A DNA stretch of 64,000 nt from Affinibrenneria salicis. Its GTDB lineage: Bacteria; Pseudomonadota; Gammaproteobacteria; Enterobacterales; Enterobacteriaceae. Position numbers and translations under genes: made by a program. Under the pieces are notes generated by a model. That model was not told the origin of the DNA, made no database searches, and worked only from the letters and a program-made list of their open reading frames with translations. The stretch covers positions 1-64,000 of the forward strand of contig NZ_VYKJ01000019.1 in the NCBI RefSeq assembly GCF_008710095.1, given 5' to 3'. Of this stretch, positions 36,940 through 47,034 are shown in pieces; positions within the stretch are counted from its first letter, which is position 1, and every line of letters starts with the position of its first letter.

Positions 36940-38379
36940 ATGAAAAGAAAATCGTTGGTTTTGAGTGCGCTAGCACTGAGTCTGGCTATGGCCTTCGGGC
37001 CACTGGCCGCCACGGCGGCAGAGACGGTGTCCGCCACCAGTCAACAGCTACCCAGCCTGGCCCCGATGCTGGAAAAAGTTATGCCGTCCGTAGTGAGCAT
37101 CAACGTTGAAGGGCAGGCGCAGGTGAAGCAAGCGGATGTGCCCTCTCAGATGCAGCCTTTCTTCGGCGAGAATTCGCCGTTTTGTCAGGATGGTTCGCCC
37201 TTTCAGCAGTCGCCGCTGTGTGATAGCGGCCCGGATGACGACAACGGCGACGGGGACTCGCCCGCCCGGCAAACTTTCCAGGCGCTGGGCGCCGGGGTGA
37301 TTATCAATGCGCAGAAAGGCTATGTCGTCACCAATAACCACGTAGTCGATAACGCCGATAAGATCCAGGTGCGGCTGTCCGACGGCCGGAAATATGATGC
37401 GAAAGTCATTGGTAAAGATCCGCGCTCCGATATCGCGCTGATTCAGCTGCAGAGCTTTAAAAACCTGACCGAGGTCGGTCTGGCGGATTCAGACCGCCTG
37501 CGCGTCGGGGATTACGCGGTCGCTATCGGCAACCCTTATGGCCTGGGAGAAACGGCGACGTCCGGCATTATCTCCGCGCTGGGCCGCAGCGGATTGAATA
37601 TCGAAAATTATGAAAACTTTATTCAGACCGACGCCGCGATTAACCGCGGCAACTCCGGCGGCGCGCTGGTCAATCTTAACGGCGAGCTGATTGGCATCAA
37701 TACCGCGATTCTGGCGCCCGGCGGCGGCAATATCGGTATCGGTTTCGCCATTCCCAGCAATATGGTGAAAAACCTGGTGGCGCAGATGATCGAGTACGGC
37801 GAGGTCAAACGCGGCGAGCTGGGGATCACCGGGACCGAGTTGAACGCCGAGCTGGCGCAGGCGATGAAGGTTGATGCGCAGCGCGGCGCCTTCGTCAGCC
37901 AGGTCCAGCCGAAATCGGCCGCGGCGAAAGCCGGGATAAAGGCCGGCGATGTGATTGTTACCCTAAACGGGAAGGCCGTCAGCAGCTTCGCGGCGCTGCG
38001 CGCCCAGGTAGGCACAATGCCGGTGGGCAGTACGATTACGCTCGGCCTGCTGCGGGAGGGCAAACCGGTGACGGTCAACGTGACGCTGGAGCAAAGTTCG
38101 CAGTCTCAGGTTGATTCCGGCAGCATCTATTCCGGTATTGAAGGCGCGGAACTGAGCAATCTGCAGTCCGAAGGGATGCGCGGGGTAAAAGTGGACAACG
38201 TGAAGGCTGGTTCGGCCGCGGCGCGCGTGGGTCTGCAAAAGGGCGATATTATTCTGGGGGTCAATCAGCAGCCGGTAGCCAATCTCGGCGAACTGCGTAA
38301 GATTCTGGACAGCAAACCCTCGGTGCTGGCGCTGAACGTGCGGCGCGGTGATAACGATATCTATCTGTTGATGCAGTAA
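36940..38379 (+). CDS. degP: Periplasmic serine protease/chaperone DegP
   Basis: DegP (479 residues from this start) degrades or refolds misfolded envelope proteins and chaperones outer-membrane proteins. A signal peptide ends near ATAA. The catalytic triad is His134 (TNNHVV), Asp164 (SDIAL) and Ser239 (GNSGGAL). Two PDZ domains follow (about residues 280-370 and 390-475). The LA loop has two cysteines (SPFCQD and SPLCDS) and an acidic Asp-rich stretch. An ATG five codons upstream (36925) is also possible; I chose the one aligned with E. coli. Confidence 0.96.
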   Translation: MKRKSLVLSALALSLAMAFGPLAATAAETVSATSQQLPSLAPMLEKVMPSVVSINVEGQAQVKQADVPSQMQPFFGENSPFCQDGSPFQQSPLCDSGPDDDNGDGDSPARQTFQALGAGVIINAQKGYVVTNNHVVDNADKIQVRLSDGRKYDAKVIGKDPRSDIALIQLQSFKNLTEVGLADSDRLRVGDYAVAIGNPYGLGETATSGIISALGRSGLNIENYENFIQTDAAINRGNSGGALVNLNGELIGINTAILAPGGGNIGIGFAIPSNMVKNLVAQMIEYGEVKRGELGITGTELNAELAQAMKVDAQRGAFVSQVQPKSAAAKAGIKAGDVIVTLNGKAVSSFAALRAQVGTMPVGSTITLGLLREGKPVTVNVTLEQSSQSQVDSGSIYSGIEGAELSNLQSEGMRGVKVDNVKAGSAAARVGLQKGDIILGVNQQPVANLGELRKILDSKPSVLALNVRRGDNDIYLLMQ

Positions 38380-38392
38380 ACCGTCACGATTG

Positions 38393-38431
38393 CCGCGTCA
38401 CCGGGTACGGTCGTGTCGCCCGGTGGCGCGG
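38393..38431 (+). terminator. Long hairpin after degP
   Basis: A 13-bp stem with one G-T pair (38393-38405 and 38419-38431) and a 13-base loop begins 14 bases after the degP stop and is followed by a pyrimidine-rich stretch. Confidence 0.6.
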
Positions 38432-38623
38432 TGCCTCTTCTCTGCGCGGCGCGCCGTCGCGCCTTTTCTTTGTTATCGACCGTTCGCCGTTTTCCCTTGT
38501 TCTGTGACCTTATACGCAATTCCCTGCCGTCCCGCGGCTGTTTTATGCGTCGTCCGCTGCCATCGCTGGCGGGCAGGCGTTATGCTGGTGCATAACGAAC
38601 GTTTTGTTTGCGCTGGAGTAAAT

Positions 38624-39790
38624 ATGGCCGTTTATCACCTGGATGCCCGACTGGCGCAGGATATTGTCGCGCGCACCATGAAAATCATCGATAGCAACAT
38701 TAACGTGATGGATGCGCACGGGAAAATCATCGGCAGCGGCGATCCCGAGCGTCTGGGCGCGCTGCACGAAGGGGCGCTGCTGGCGTTGTCTCAGGGACGG
38801 GTCGTGGATATTGATGACGGCGTGGCCCGCCATCTGCACGGCGTGCGGCCGGGGGTTAATTTGCCGTTGCGTCTGGATGGCGAAATCGTCGGCGTGATCG
38901 GGTTGACCGGTAACCCGGGCCAGTTGCGGCAGTATGGCGAACTGGTTTGTATGACGGCTGAAATGATGCTGGAGCAAACGCGTCTGCTGCACATTCTGGC
39001 GCAGGACAGCCGGCTGCGCGAAGAGTTGGTGTTGAATCTGATTCGCACCGACGAACTGTTGCCGGCGCTGACGGAGTGGGCGCAGCGGCTGGGGGTCGAT
39101 CTGAATCAGCCCCGCGTGGTGGCGGTCATCGAGGTTGATAGCGGCCAACTGGGCGTGGACAGCGCGATGGAGGAGCTGCAGCAGTTGCAGACGTTGTTGA
39201 CTATGCCGGAGCGCGATAATCTGATCGCCATTGTCTCGCTCTCCGAAATGGTGGTGCTGAAACCGGCGCTGAACGGCCATGCTCGCTGGGATGTGGAAGA
39301 GCAGCGGCGCCGGGTGGATTCGCTGATGTCGCGCATGGCTGAAAGCAGCCGGCTGCGGGTGCGCATCGCGTTGGGTAATTATTTCACCGGCGCCGGCAGC
39401 ATTGCCCGTTCCTATCGCACGGCGCGCACGACGATGGCCGTCGGCAAACAGCGGATGCCGGCGCAGCGCTGCTATTTCTATCAGGATCTGATGCTGCCGG
39501 TGCTGCTCGACAGTCTGCGCGGCGGCTGGCAGGCCCAGGAACTGGCGCAGCCGCTGGCGAAGCTGAAGGCGATAGATAGCAATGGATTATTGCGTCGCAC
39601 GTTGAATACCTGGTTTCGCCATAATGCGCAGCCGGGCGCCACGGCGAAAGCGCTGTTCGTGCATCGCAATACGCTGGAGTACCGGCTTAATCGCATTGCG
39701 GAGCTCACCGGGCTCGATCTGGCGAACTTCGACAACCGCCTGCTGCTGTATATTGCGCTACAGCTGGATGACGAAGCCTGCTTACGCTAG
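38624..39790 (+). CDS. cdaR: Sugar diacid regulator CdaR
   Basis: CdaR (388 residues) activates genes for uptake and use of glucarate, galactarate and glycerate. The N-terminal sugar-diacid recognition domain covers about residues 1-135. A PucR-type C-terminal HTH lies near KALFVHRNTLEYRLNRI. It closely matches E. coli CdaR. The ATG at 38624 has a GGAG site; the longer open frame back to 38390 has no support. The gar and gud target genes are not in the window. Confidence 0.94.
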   Translation: MAVYHLDARLAQDIVARTMKIIDSNINVMDAHGKIIGSGDPERLGALHEGALLALSQGRVVDIDDGVARHLHGVRPGVNLPLRLDGEIVGVIGLTGNPGQLRQYGELVCMTAEMMLEQTRLLHILAQDSRLREELVLNLIRTDELLPALTEWAQRLGVDLNQPRVVAVIEVDSGQLGVDSAMEELQQLQTLLTMPERDNLIAIVSLSEMVVLKPALNGHARWDVEEQRRRVDSLMSRMAESSRLRVRIALGNYFTGAGSIARSYRTARTTMAVGKQRMPAQRCYFYQDLMLPVLLDSLRGGWQAQELAQPLAKLKAIDSNGLLRRTLNTWFRHNAQPGATAKALFVHRNTLEYRLNRIAELTGLDLANFDNRLLLYIALQLDDEACLR

Positions 39791-40101
39791 GCGTTCTTTT
39801 TAATATGATGAAATATAGCGTATTTTTTATTTCTGTGTCTTTATCGCCAAATACATGCACAAAGATTAACAATATAACGTGATCGTATAAATTATCGCGA
39901 AACAGTATTTTTGCCCCTTTCCCTTATCCTCTATTGTTATTTCCATATTCAACTACGTTGAAAGCGCGGTCTGGCGGCGCGTTACCCCAGACGGCGTCGA
40001 TATATCTGAATATGTCCGACAGGTTTTGCCCGGTAAAGGCAGCTCGTTGCCCTCAATTCTGCGGTGGATAACTACAAGTACATCTTAAGGGAGTGATAAA
40101 T
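39791..40101. other. cdaR-sbp intergenic region
   Basis: About 310 bases, AT-rich in the first half, presumably hold the sbp promoter. I could not identify a convincing CysB site or terminator. Confidence 0.4.
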
Positions 40102-41112
40102 ATGTCGATACGTCGTTTGGGGCTGTCTCTGGCCGCCGCCTCGCTGTTGTTCGCCGGCATGGCATCCGCCGCAACGGATTTGCTCAACGTTTCTTATGAT
40201 CCGACGCGTGAGCTTTATCAGCAGTACAACGCGGCATTTATTAAGCACTGGAAAGAAACGACGGGTGAAACCCTCAATATCAAAAATTCGCACGGCGGCT
40301 CCGGCAAACAGGCGCGCTCGGTGATTGACGGCTTGCAGGCCGATGTGGTGACGCTGGCGCTGGCGGGCGATATTGATGCGCTGAATCTGAATCAGCCGCT
40401 GATTGATAAAAACTGGCAGGCGCGTTTGCCGGACAACAGCACGCCTTATACCTCGACCATTGTGTTCCTGGTGCGCAAGGGCAACCCGAAACAGATCAAA
40501 GACTGGAACGATCTGATCAAGCCGGGCGTGGAAGTGATTACGCCAAATCCGAAAACTTCCGGCGGCGCGCGCTGGAACTTCCTGGCGGCCTGGGCTTACG
40601 CCAGGAGCCTGCCGGGCGGCAACGATGAGACGGCGTTAAAATTCGTTACCGATCTGTATCGCCATGCCCCGGTGCTGGATACCGGCGCGCGCGGCTCTAC
40701 CATCAGCTTTGTGCAGCGCGGCCTGGGTGACGTGCTGCTGGCCTGGGAAAACGAGGCCTATTTGTCGCTGCATGAACAGGGCGGCGACCAGTTGGAAATC
40801 GTCACGCCGTCGCTGTCTATTCTGACTGAGCCGCCGGTGGCCGTGGTGGATAAAGTGGTGGAGCGCAAAGGGACGCAGAAACAGGCCGAGGCCTATCTGA
40901 GCTATCTTTATAGCGACGAAGCGCAGCGCATTATCGGCAAAAATTTCTATCGTCCGCGCAACCCAAAGATTGCTGAAGAATTTAAAAATCAATTCGCTCC
41001 GGTAAAACTGGTTACAATTGATGAAGAGTTTGGCGGATGGAAAGTCGCCCAGCCTAAGTTCTTTAACGATGGCGGCGTTTTCGACAAAATATTCAGTGAA
41101 ATTAATAAATAA
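40102..41112 (+). CDS. sbp: Sulfate ABC transporter, periplasmic binding protein
   Basis: This protein of 336 residues binds sulfate in the periplasm. A signal peptide ends near ASAA. The segments [23 protein letters not shown] and TSGGARWN are the anion-binding loops, and resemble Sbp more than the thiosulfate-binding CysP. I chose the ATG at 40102 because the AAGGGAG ribosome site is correctly spaced from it; a GTG three codons earlier is too close. It heads the sbp-cysTWA operon, in the place cysP has in E. coli. Confidence 0.92.
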   Translation: MSIRRLGLSLAAASLLFAGMASAATDLLNVSYDPTRELYQQYNAAFIKHWKETTGETLNIKNSHGGSGKQARSVIDGLQADVVTLALAGDIDALNLNQPLIDKNWQARLPDNSTPYTSTIVFLVRKGNPKQIKDWNDLIKPGVEVITPNPKTSGGARWNFLAAWAYARSLPGGNDETALKFVTDLYRHAPVLDTGARGSTISFVQRGLGDVLLAWENEAYLSLHEQGGDQLEIVTPSLSILTEPPVAVVDKVVERKGTQKQAEAYLSYLYSDEAQRIIGKNFYRPRNPKIAEEFKNQFAPVKLVTIDEEFGGWKVAQPKFFNDGGVFDKIFSEINK

Positions 41113-41122
41113 TGTCTCTGTT

Positions 41123-41160
41123 CCGCCGTCAGCGCCATCGTTGAGTGGCGCCGGCGGCGG
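41123..41160 (+). other. Intercistronic stem-loop between sbp and cysT
   Basis: 15-bp arms with a single mismatch and one G-T pair (41123-41137 and 41146-41160) and an 8-base loop start 10 bases after the sbp stop. There is no T-run. It should stabilise the sbp message and lower expression of the downstream permease genes. Confidence 0.75.
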
Positions 41161-41208
41161 ACCTCGCATCACCGGTATGAGATTGACGATATTCATTAAA
41201 GGCTTTCT

Positions 41209-42021
41209 ATGTCACAGCGCATTTCCCCGGTAATTCCTGGTTTCGGATTGACTCTTGGATTCAGCCTCAGTTACCTCGGGTTAATTGTATTAATTCCGCT
41301 TGCCGGCATGTTTCTCTATGCCAGCCAACTGACGCTGACCCAATTCTGGGATTTGATCACCAGCCGTCAGGTGCTTTTTTCCCTGCAACTGTCGTTTGGT
41401 ACGGCGTTAATGGCCGCATTGGTTAACGGTATTTTAGGCACGCTGCTGGCCTGGGTACTGGTGCGCTATACGTTTCCCGGTCGCAAAATCATCGACGCGA
41501 TGATTGATATGCCGTTCGCTCTGCCTACGGCGGTGGCAGGGATTGCGCTGACTTCGCTCTATGCGCCGAACGGACTGGTCGGCTCGCTGTTTCCTTTCAA
41601 AATCGCCTATACCAGTATTGGCATTACGCTGGCGCTGATCTTCGTCACCCTGCCTTTCGTGGTGCGCACGCTGCAGCCGGTGCTGGCGGATATTCCCAAA
41701 GAGATAGAGGAAGCGGCCAGCTGCCTGGGCGCGCGTCCGCTGCAGATTTTCCGGTATGTTTTAATCCCCACACTGTTGCCCGCGTGGCTAACCGGCTTTG
41801 CGCTGGCGTTTGCCAGAGGGGTAGGAGAGTATGGTTCAGTGGTATTTATTGCCGGCAACATTCCGTTTAAAACGGAAATTTTACCCTTGCTGATCGTCTC
41901 TAAACTTGATCAATATGACTACAAGGGCGCTACCGGTATTGGCGTGTTTATGCTGCTGGTTTCTTTCATTATGCTGCTGCTGATTAATTTATTGCAGCGC
42001 CGTATCCAACCGAAACTGTAA
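41209..42021 (+). CDS. cysT: Sulfate/thiosulfate ABC transporter permease CysT (CysU)
   Basis: This 270-residue inner-membrane protein has about six helices and the EAA loop (EEAASCLGARPLQIFRYVLI) that contacts CysA. It pairs with CysW to form the sulfate channel. The ATG lies 96 bases after sbp, beyond the stem-loop, and cysW follows after 12 bases. Confidence 0.95.
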   Translation: MSQRISPVIPGFGLTLGFSLSYLGLIVLIPLAGMFLYASQLTLTQFWDLITSRQVLFSLQLSFGTALMAALVNGILGTLLAWVLVRYTFPGRKIIDAMIDMPFALPTAVAGIALTSLYAPNGLVGSLFPFKIAYTSIGITLALIFVTLPFVVRTLQPVLADIPKEIEEAASCLGARPLQIFRYVLIPTLLPAWLTGFALAFARGVGEYGSVVFIAGNIPFKTEILPLLIVSKLDQYDYKGATGIGVFMLLVSFIMLLLINLLQRRIQPKL

Positions 42022-42033
42022 GGCGGCAAGGCG

Positions 42034-42918
42034 ATGGAGCAGGTTATTTCGGTACAGACGAAGGCGCAGGAACGCCGCAAAAAGCGTTCTGTAACCTATT
42101 ATGTGTTGGTAACGCTGGCATGGGGCGTTTTCTTTTCAATTCTGGTGCTGCCGCTGCTGATGGTGGTAACCCAGGGCATGGCGAACGGCGTCGGCGCGTT
42201 CTGGGAAGCGATCAGCGAGCCCGATGCGGTCGCGGCGCTTAAATTAACGCTGTTGGCCACGGTGATCTCCGTACCGCTGAATATGATCTTCGGGCTGGCG
42301 ACGGCGTGGTGCGTCACCCGGTTTGAGTTTCGCGGCAAGAGTTTCTTGCTGTCGCTGATCGATTTGCCGTTTTCGGTTTCGCCGGTGGTGGCCGGTCTGG
42401 TCTATGTGCTGCTGTTCGGCGCGCAGAGCAAACTTTATCCCTTCCTGATGGAGCACGACCTGCAGGTGGTGTATGCCGTCCCCGGTATTGTGCTGGCGAC
42501 GATTTTCGTCACGCTGCCCTACGTGGCGCGCGAACTGATCCCATTGATGGAGCAGCAGGGTACCCAGGAAGAAGAGGCGGCCAGACTACTGGGCGCCAGC
42601 GGCTGGCAGATGTTCTGGTATATCACGCTGCCTAACGTGAAGTGGGCGCTAATTTACGGCGTAGTGCTCTGCACCGCCCGCGCGATGGGCGAATTCGGCG
42701 CGGTGTCCGTAATTTCCGGCCATATTCGCGGGCTGACCAATACCCTGCCGCTGCACATCGAAATTTTGTACAACGAATACAACATTGTCGCCGCTTTTAG
42801 CGTCGCGATTCTGCTGCTGGTGATGTCGCTGGTGATTCTGCTGCTGCGGCAGTGGAGTGAAGGGCGTCTGGCTAAGCAAATAGAGAAACAACAGGAGTTG
42901 GCCAAAAATGAGCATTGA
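42034..42918 (+). CDS. cysW: Sulfate/thiosulfate ABC transporter permease CysW
   Basis: This 294-residue partner of CysT has about six helices and an EAA loop ([20 protein letters not shown]). The charged N-terminus ([10 protein letters not shown]) faces the cytoplasm. Its 3' end overlaps cysA by 11 bases. Confidence 0.95.
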   Translation: MEQVISVQTKAQERRKKRSVTYYVLVTLAWGVFFSILVLPLLMVVTQGMANGVGAFWEAISEPDAVAALKLTLLATVISVPLNMIFGLATAWCVTRFEFRGKSFLLSLIDLPFSVSPVVAGLVYVLLFGAQSKLYPFLMEHDLQVVYAVPGIVLATIFVTLPYVARELIPLMEQQGTQEEEAARLLGASGWQMFWYITLPNVKWALIYGVVLCTARAMGEFGAVSVISGHIRGLTNTLPLHIEILYNEYNIVAAFSVAILLLVMSLVILLLRQWSEGRLAKQIEKQQELAKNEH

Positions 42919-43900
42919 GATTCAGAACATTAATAAACAATTTGGCCAGTTCAGAGCGCTGCAGCAAATCAACCTGGCGATCCAGAGCGGCGAACTGGTG
43001 GCGCTGCTGGGGCCTTCCGGCTGTGGTAAAACCACGCTGCTGCGGATTATCGCCGGGCTGGAAACGCCGGATAGCGGTAGTATTATTTTTAACGGTCAGG
43101 ATGTTTCGGTGCACGACGTGCGCGAACGTAACGTGGGTTTTGTATTCCAGCACTACGCGCTGTTCCGCCATATGTCGGTGTTCGACAATGTGGCCTTTGG
43201 CCTGCGTATGAAGCCCAAAAAGCTGCGGCCGTCGAAGGGCGAAATCGAAAAGAAAGTGCATGAGCTGCTCAATATGGTACAGCTGGACTGGATGGCCGAT
43301 CGCTATCCCGAACAGCTTTCCGGCGGCCAGCGTCAGCGCGTGGCGCTGGCGCGCGCGTTGATTGTCGAACCCAGCATTTTGCTGCTTGATGAACCCTTCG
43401 GCGCGCTGGACGCTAAAGTGCGTAAGGAACTGCGTCGCTGGCTATCGCAACTGCATGAAAATATTAACCTGACCTCGGTATTTGTCACCCACGATCAGGA
43501 AGAGGCGATGGAAGTGGCCGATCGCATCGTGCTGATGAACAAAGGGGTGATTGAACAGATTGGTTCGCCGGATGAAGTGTATAACCATCCGGCCAGCGAA
43601 TTTGTCTATCACTTCCTGGGCGACAGCAATCGGCTGAAGGTTCAGCAGTCGGATAAAGTCATTCTGTTCCGGCCGCATGAAGTCTCGCTGTCGGTCCAGG
43701 CCCAGGAGGGGTTCCAGCCGGTTGTGGTGCGTGACATTCGCCCGCTGGGCGCGTTGACGCGTCTGTCGCTGAAACTTGATGAGCAAAGCGAATTGATCGA
43801 GGCTGAAGTGGCGAAAGACGACGCCAGCCTGAACGGCCTGAGAAAGGGAGACGTGATTCAATTCAAACCAAAGGTCTACAGCTACGACTGGGAAATCTGA
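42908..43900 (+). CDS. cysA: Sulfate/thiosulfate ABC transporter ATPase CysA
   Basis: CysA (330 residues) energises sulfate import. Walker A is GPSGCGKTT, the signature LSGGQRQR, Walker [10 protein letters not shown], and a C-terminal TOBE-like domain follows the ATPase core. It is the last gene of sbp-cysTWA. cysM, which follows cysA in E. coli, is absent and a terminator stands there instead. Confidence 0.96.
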   Translation: MSIEIQNINKQFGQFRALQQINLAIQSGELVALLGPSGCGKTTLLRIIAGLETPDSGSIIFNGQDVSVHDVRERNVGFVFQHYALFRHMSVFDNVAFGLRMKPKKLRPSKGEIEKKVHELLNMVQLDWMADRYPEQLSGGQRQRVALARALIVEPSILLLDEPFGALDAKVRKELRRWLSQLHENINLTSVFVTHDQEEAMEVADRIVLMNKGVIEQIGSPDEVYNHPASEFVYHFLGDSNRLKVQQSDKVILFRPHEVSLSVQAQEGFQPVVVRDIRPLGALTRLSLKLDEQSELIEAEVAKDDASLNGLRKGDVIQFKPKVYSYDWEI

Positions 43901-43944
43901 TGATTTTCTGACGGGGCTGCAGTCTTACGCCATAAAATTTCTAG

Positions 43945-43970
43945 AAAACGCCTTTTCGGGGCGTTTTTTT
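43945..43970 (+). terminator. Rho-independent terminator after cysA
   Basis: An 8-bp stem (AAAACGCC and GGCGTTTT) with a 7-base loop is continuous with a run of seven T. Classical form. Confidence 0.9.
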
Positions 43971-44212
43971 ATGGCAGAAAATAACGGCGTCGGCGCAGAC
44001 CCGATCAAAGGGATAGCATTATTCCTCCGTCATACTCCCTATAGACCGCGTTCATCCACCGGTGAGGGAACCTCGCCCCGCCGGGGTCAACGCTAATAGG
44101 GGGCTGTCTGGCTTCGTCCGGCTCGAATCTGAAAACAGACGCTCACTGGCACGACACGTGCAAGATAAAAGACCAGATGGATGTACTTCAGGGAAGGAAG
44201 ATAACAAGGAAA
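43971..44212. other. Spacer between cysA terminator and tRNA-Lys
   Basis: I see no gene in this stretch. The leftward tRNA transcript must end here, but no strong terminator is evident. Confidence 0.4.
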
Positions 44213-44288
44213 TGGTGGGTCGTGCAGGATTCGAACCTGCGACCAATTGATTAAAAGTCAACTGCTCTACCAACTGAGCTAACGACCC
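44213..44288 (-). tRNA. lysV: tRNA-Lys (UUU)
   Basis: 76 nt including encoded CCA. Acceptor stem GGGTCGT/ACGACCC, D-loop AGCTCAGTTGGTAGAGC, anticodon TTT in ACTTTTAAT, T-loop GGTTCGAATCC. It is the last gene of a leftward Val-Val-Val-Lys cluster like E. coli valU-valX-valY-lysV. Confidence 0.97.
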
Positions 44289-44295
44289 GCTGAAG

Positions 44296-44371
44296 TGGTG
44301 GGTGATGACGGGATCGAACCGCCGACCCCCTCCTTGTAAGGGAGGTGCTCTCCCAGCTGAGCTAATCACCC
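44296..44371 (-). tRNA. valY: tRNA-Val (UAC), copy nearest tRNA-Lys
   Basis: 76 nt with encoded CCA. Acceptor GGGTGAT/ATCACCC, anticodon TAC in CTTACAAG, T-loop GGTTCGATCC. The sequence is identical to the two other copies. It is transcribed leftwards and separated from tRNA-Lys by 7 bases. Confidence 0.97.
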
Positions 44372-44408
44372 ACTTCAGGTTTTAGTAAGAAGACCGCTGG
44401 TGCGAGTC

Positions 44409-44484
44409 TGGTGGGTGATGACGGGATCGAACCGCCGACCCCCTCCTTGTAAGGGAGGTGCTCTCCCAGCTGAGCTAATCACCC
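44409..44484 (-). tRNA. valX: tRNA-Val (UAC), middle copy
   Basis: 76 nt, identical to the flanking copies, with a 37-base spacer to the copy on its left and 44 bases to the one on its right. Decodes GUA, GUG and, with the modified wobble base, GUU. Confidence 0.97.
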
Positions 44485-44528
44485 AAACTCACTTCTTCTT
44501 ACTTAACACAACGAGACACTCTGATGAG

Positions 44529-44604
44529 TGGTGGGTGATGACGGGATCGAACCGCCGACCCCCTCCTTGTAAGGGAGGTGCTCTCCCAGCTGAGCTAATC
44601 ACCC
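44529..44604 (-). tRNA. valU: tRNA-Val (UAC), promoter-proximal copy
   Basis: 76 nt, first gene transcribed from the promoter at 44623-44650. It is tRNA1Val, whose A37 is the known target of TrmN6, encoded at 51518. Confidence 0.97.
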
Positions 44605-44622
44605 CCGCTGTGTTGGAGTCGC

Positions 44623-44650
44623 ATTATAGGGATAGTTGAAAGTGAGTCAA
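44623..44650 (-). promoter_or_regulatory. Sigma-70 promoter of the valUXY-lysV operon
   Basis: On the minus strand, TTGACT (44650-44645) and TATAAT (44628-44623) are separated by 16 bases, followed by a GC-rich discriminator GCG, typical of stable-RNA promoters under stringent control. Confidence 0.85.
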
Positions 44651-44877
44651 CGCTTTTTAAAAGTAAAATGTCCGTTCGTCGTAAATTTAGTCAGGATGTT
44701 CTGTTTCTGCGCGCGGGCGCTGATTGTTTATGCATAAATGCGCGCAATCGGCGCATTGCCGGCGGTTACGGCGTTGAGGAATCGGGGCAGAGTGATAGAA
44801 TGTTGCCCACTTTTGAATCTGAGTCTGCGCCGGATCGTTCATGCCGGCAATCGTTACGCAATAAGGTCGTTATCCCA

Positions 44878-46293
44878 ATGAAAATCAAAACTCGTTTTGC
44901 GCCCAGCCCGACCGGTTATCTGCACGTCGGCGGTGCGCGCACTGCACTGTACTCCTGGCTGTATGCACATAGCCAGGGAGGCGAATTCGTACTGCGCATT
45001 GAAGATACCGATCTTGAGCGTTCGACCCAGGCGGCGATCGACGCCATTATGGACGGCATGAACTGGCTGAACCTTAGCTGGGATGAAGGCCCGTATTATC
45101 AGACCAAACGCTTCGATCGCTATAATCAGGTGATCGACCAAATGCTGGAGAACGGCACGGCCTATAAATGCTACTGCTCAAGAGAACGGCTGGACGCGCT
45201 GCGTGAAGAGCAGATGGCTAAAGGCGAGAAGCCGCGTTATGACGGGCGTTGCCGCGATGGGCATGAACATCATAGCGACGATGAACCGCACGTGGTGCGT
45301 TTTCGCAATCCGCTGGACGGTTCGGTGATTTTTGACGATAAAATCCGCGGACCGATTGAATTCAGCAACCAGGAGCTGGACGACTTGATTATCCGCCGCA
45401 CCGACGGTTCGCCCACCTATAACTTCTGCGTAGTGATTGATGACTGGGATATGGAAATCACGCATGTGATCCGCGGCGAGGACCACATTAATAATACGCC
45501 GCGTCAGATCAATATCCTGAAGGCGCTCGGCGCGCCGGTGCCGGAATATGCCCATGTTTCGATGATCCTTGGCGACGATGGTAAAAAATTGTCCAAACGC
45601 CACGGCGCGGTGGGCGTGATGCAGTATCGCGATGACGGCTATCTGCCAGAAGCGCTGCTGAACTATCTGGTGCGTCTGGGCTGGTCGCACGGCGATCAGG
45701 AGATCTTCTCCCTTGATGAAATGAAACAGTATTTCTCGCTGGAGGCGGTGAGCAAGTCGGCCAGCGCGTTCAATACGGAAAAACTGCAGTGGCTAAACCA
45801 CCACTATATTAATAACCTGCCGGCTGACTATGTCGCTACGCATCTGGCCTGGCATATCGAACAGGCGGGTATCGACACCCGTAACGGCCCGCAGCTGTCC
45901 GAGCTGGTGGCGCTGCTGGGCGAACGCTGCAAGACGCTGAAAGAAATAGCCGCTTCCTGCCGCTATTTCTACGAGGATTTTCAGCAGTTCGATGCGGATG
46001 CGGCCAAAAAACATCTGCGGCCGGTAGCCCGCCAGCCGCTGGAACTGGTGCGCGATAAGCTGGCCGCGATAACGGAATGGACGGCGGAAAATATTCACCA
46101 CGCCATTCAGGGTTCGGCCGATGAGTTGCAACTGGGGATGGGCAAGGTCGGCATGCCGCTGCGCGTGGCGGTAACCGGCGCCGGCCAGTCGCCGGGCGTG
46201 GACGTGACGGTACATGCGGTTGGTCAGCAGCGTGCGCTGGCGCGCATTGACAAAGCGCTGGCCTTTATTGCCGCGCGTGAGGCGCAGCAATAA
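44878..46293 (+). CDS. gltX: Glutamyl-tRNA synthetase
   Basis: GltX (471 residues) charges tRNA-Glu. The HIGH-type motif is in [13 protein letters not shown] and the KMSKS-type motif is KLSKRHG. A zinc-binding region ([10 protein letters not shown] and RCRDGHEH) is present. Length equals the E. coli enzyme. The long open frame upstream of 44878 overlaps the tRNA promoter and is not part of the gene. It is divergent from the valU operon, as in E. coli. Confidence 0.97.
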   Translation: MKIKTRFAPSPTGYLHVGGARTALYSWLYAHSQGGEFVLRIEDTDLERSTQAAIDAIMDGMNWLNLSWDEGPYYQTKRFDRYNQVIDQMLENGTAYKCYCSRERLDALREEQMAKGEKPRYDGRCRDGHEHHSDDEPHVVRFRNPLDGSVIFDDKIRGPIEFSNQELDDLIIRRTDGSPTYNFCVVIDDWDMEITHVIRGEDHINNTPRQINILKALGAPVPEYAHVSMILGDDGKKLSKRHGAVGVMQYRDDGYLPEALLNYLVRLGWSHGDQEIFSLDEMKQYFSLEAVSKSASAFNTEKLQWLNHHYINNLPADYVATHLAWHIEQAGIDTRNGPQLSELVALLGERCKTLKEIAASCRYFYEDFQQFDADAAKKHLRPVARQPLELVRDKLAAITEWTAENIHHAIQGSADELQLGMGKVGMPLRVAVTGAGQSPGVDVTVHAVGQQRALARIDKALAFIAAREAQQ

Positions 46294-46423
46294 TTCCGTC
46301 CTGCGGCGGAACGCTTTTGCCCGTCGCGCGCGGGCGTTATCTTTGCCCCCGCTTCCCGGGGGCGAGTTCGGCGCATGTCGCATACGCCCTGTTCCCGCGG
46401 CCTGGAAGATGAAAGGGCCGTCA

Positions 46424-46458
46424 GCCAGCCGGTATATTTAGCGGCTGGCCGTTTTTTT
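46424..46458 (+). terminator. Rho-independent terminator after gltX
   Basis: An 8-bp stem (GCCAGCCG and CGGCTGGC) with a 10-base loop is followed by CG and seven T. A second GC hairpin without T-run lies upstream at 46345-46363. Confidence 0.85.
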
Positions 46459-46630
46459 CTTCGCTGCTCTCTTCCCTTTCTGTGGCTCTGTCATCACTGG
46501 CCGGCGTTCGTCTTTTCTCTCGCTTGTCCCGCACGTCGCCGGTTTTTAATGCGCCTCAGCCGCGGAGTGCGCAGAGTTTTGACAGTTTGGTGTCTTTTTC
46601 AGCGGTTGGTTACAGAATCCGATTTAGCCG

Positions 46631-46659
46631 TTGACACCGTCTGTCGGGTCTCATATTAT
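46631..46659 (+). promoter_or_regulatory. Sigma-70 promoter of the tRNA-Ala pair
   Basis: A perfect TTGACA (46631-46636) and TATTAT (46654-46659) are separated by 17 bases and followed by a GC-rich discriminator GCGCCCC, as in stringently controlled stable-RNA promoters. Confidence 0.88.
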
Positions 46660-46693
46660 GCGCCCCGTTCACACAGATAGTTTGTGTCAGGAC

Positions 46694-46769
<76 letters not shown>

Positions 46770-46806
46770 ATTCTTATTGGTTTGTTTCCTGTTATTTGTA
46801 TCGTGT

Positions 46807-46882
<76 letters not shown>

Positions 46883-47034
46883 ATCCTTTCCCCGGCGTCA
46901 TTTCTTTTTTCGTACCGCTCAGTCTCTTTTTTGTTCATTCACCGCATGCCGTCCGCTATGTGCGATTTTTGGTATGGCTTTTCGCGGCTGGCGTTCGCTG
47001 CCTCCACTCGAGCGTAAAAGCAGCGAACGATGTA

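Noticed and set aside
38390..38623. N-terminal extension of CdaR
   Set aside because: The extra 78 residues are Arg/Cys-rich, include the degP hairpin region and have no counterpart in CdaR proteins.
44296..44604. Three identical 76-base units with spacers of 37 and 44 bases, resembling a CRISPR array
   Set aside because: The units fold as tRNA-Val with correct anticodon, T-loop and CCA; they are tRNA genes.
44400..44639. A 79-codon frame encoding a duplicated peptide (WWVMTGSNRRPP and onward)
   Set aside because: It runs antisense through two tRNA-Val genes; the peptide repeat is the tRNA repeat. This is a common false gene in databases.
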